Shown here: in pieces, positions 63,986-64,000 of the stretch
Numbering within the stretch: the stretch's first letter is position 1
Layout: each line of letters begins with the position of its first letter
Assembly (NCBI GenBank): GCA_963575745.1
Contig: CAUYUJ010017915.1
Coordinates: 276,664 to 340,663, forward strand
From: Prorocentrum cordatum
Taxonomy: Eukaryota; Sar; Dinophyceae; Prorocentrales; Prorocentraceae
DNA length: 64,000 bases
Direction of reading: 5' to 3'
Notes under the pieces: model-generated
Told to the model about the DNA's origin: nothing
Databases searched by the model: none
The model's input: the letters and a program-made list of their open reading frames with translations, nothing else
Position numbers and translations under genes: made by a program

Positions 63986-64000
63986 CGAGCAATCGCGATC

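Overview
The window looks like non-genic nuclear DNA from a eukaryote with a large, GC-rich, repeat-swollen genome. A dinoflagellate is the best guess, from three signs: very long GAG/CTC, GAT/ATC and GGT microsatellites, almost no conserved coding sequence, and one degraded LINE-like RNase H fragment of a kind I associate with dinoflagellate retroelements. Nothing looks prokaryotic: there are no operons, Shine-Dalgarno sites or CRISPR arrays. I found no rRNA, tRNA or spliced-leader RNA gene. Most of the many open frames are readings through triplet repeats, which stay open in every phase, and I do not annotate them as genes.

Layout. 0-9 kb: GAG, GAT and a 1.5 kb GGT tract with duplicated flanks. 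9-15 kb: short inverted-repeat elements, many inserted into one another. 15-17 kb: CTC tracts. 17-22 kb: more small elements and a 2.1 kb unit carrying sixteen tandem copies of a 102-bp satellite. 22-28 kb: the least repetitive stretch, with coding-like but broken frames. 28-36 kb: CTC and GAT tracts, small elements, one possible membrane-protein exon (minus strand) and a doubly interrupted element. 36-39 kb: retroelement relic and a CTC/GAG opposed pair. 40-44.2 kb: purine tracts and decayed minisatellites. 45.0-46.2 kb: the one convincing protein gene (397 codons from its ATG). 46.8-64 kb: small elements, satellites and purine/pyrimidine tracts.

The main result is structural. By eye I resolve about a dozen families of 90-230 bp non-autonomous inverted-repeat elements, here lettered A-Q. 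For family A (seven copies), six copies have flanking 8-bp direct repeats: one perfect, the others with one or two mismatches. Several insertions interrupt recognisable copies of other families, so their relative age can be read off. One family A unit has swallowed a satellite array and is still flanked by a perfect 8-bp duplication. No transposase was recognised in the window, so these elements would need enzymes encoded elsewhere. All family assignments are from reading the sequence; no alignment or database search was run.
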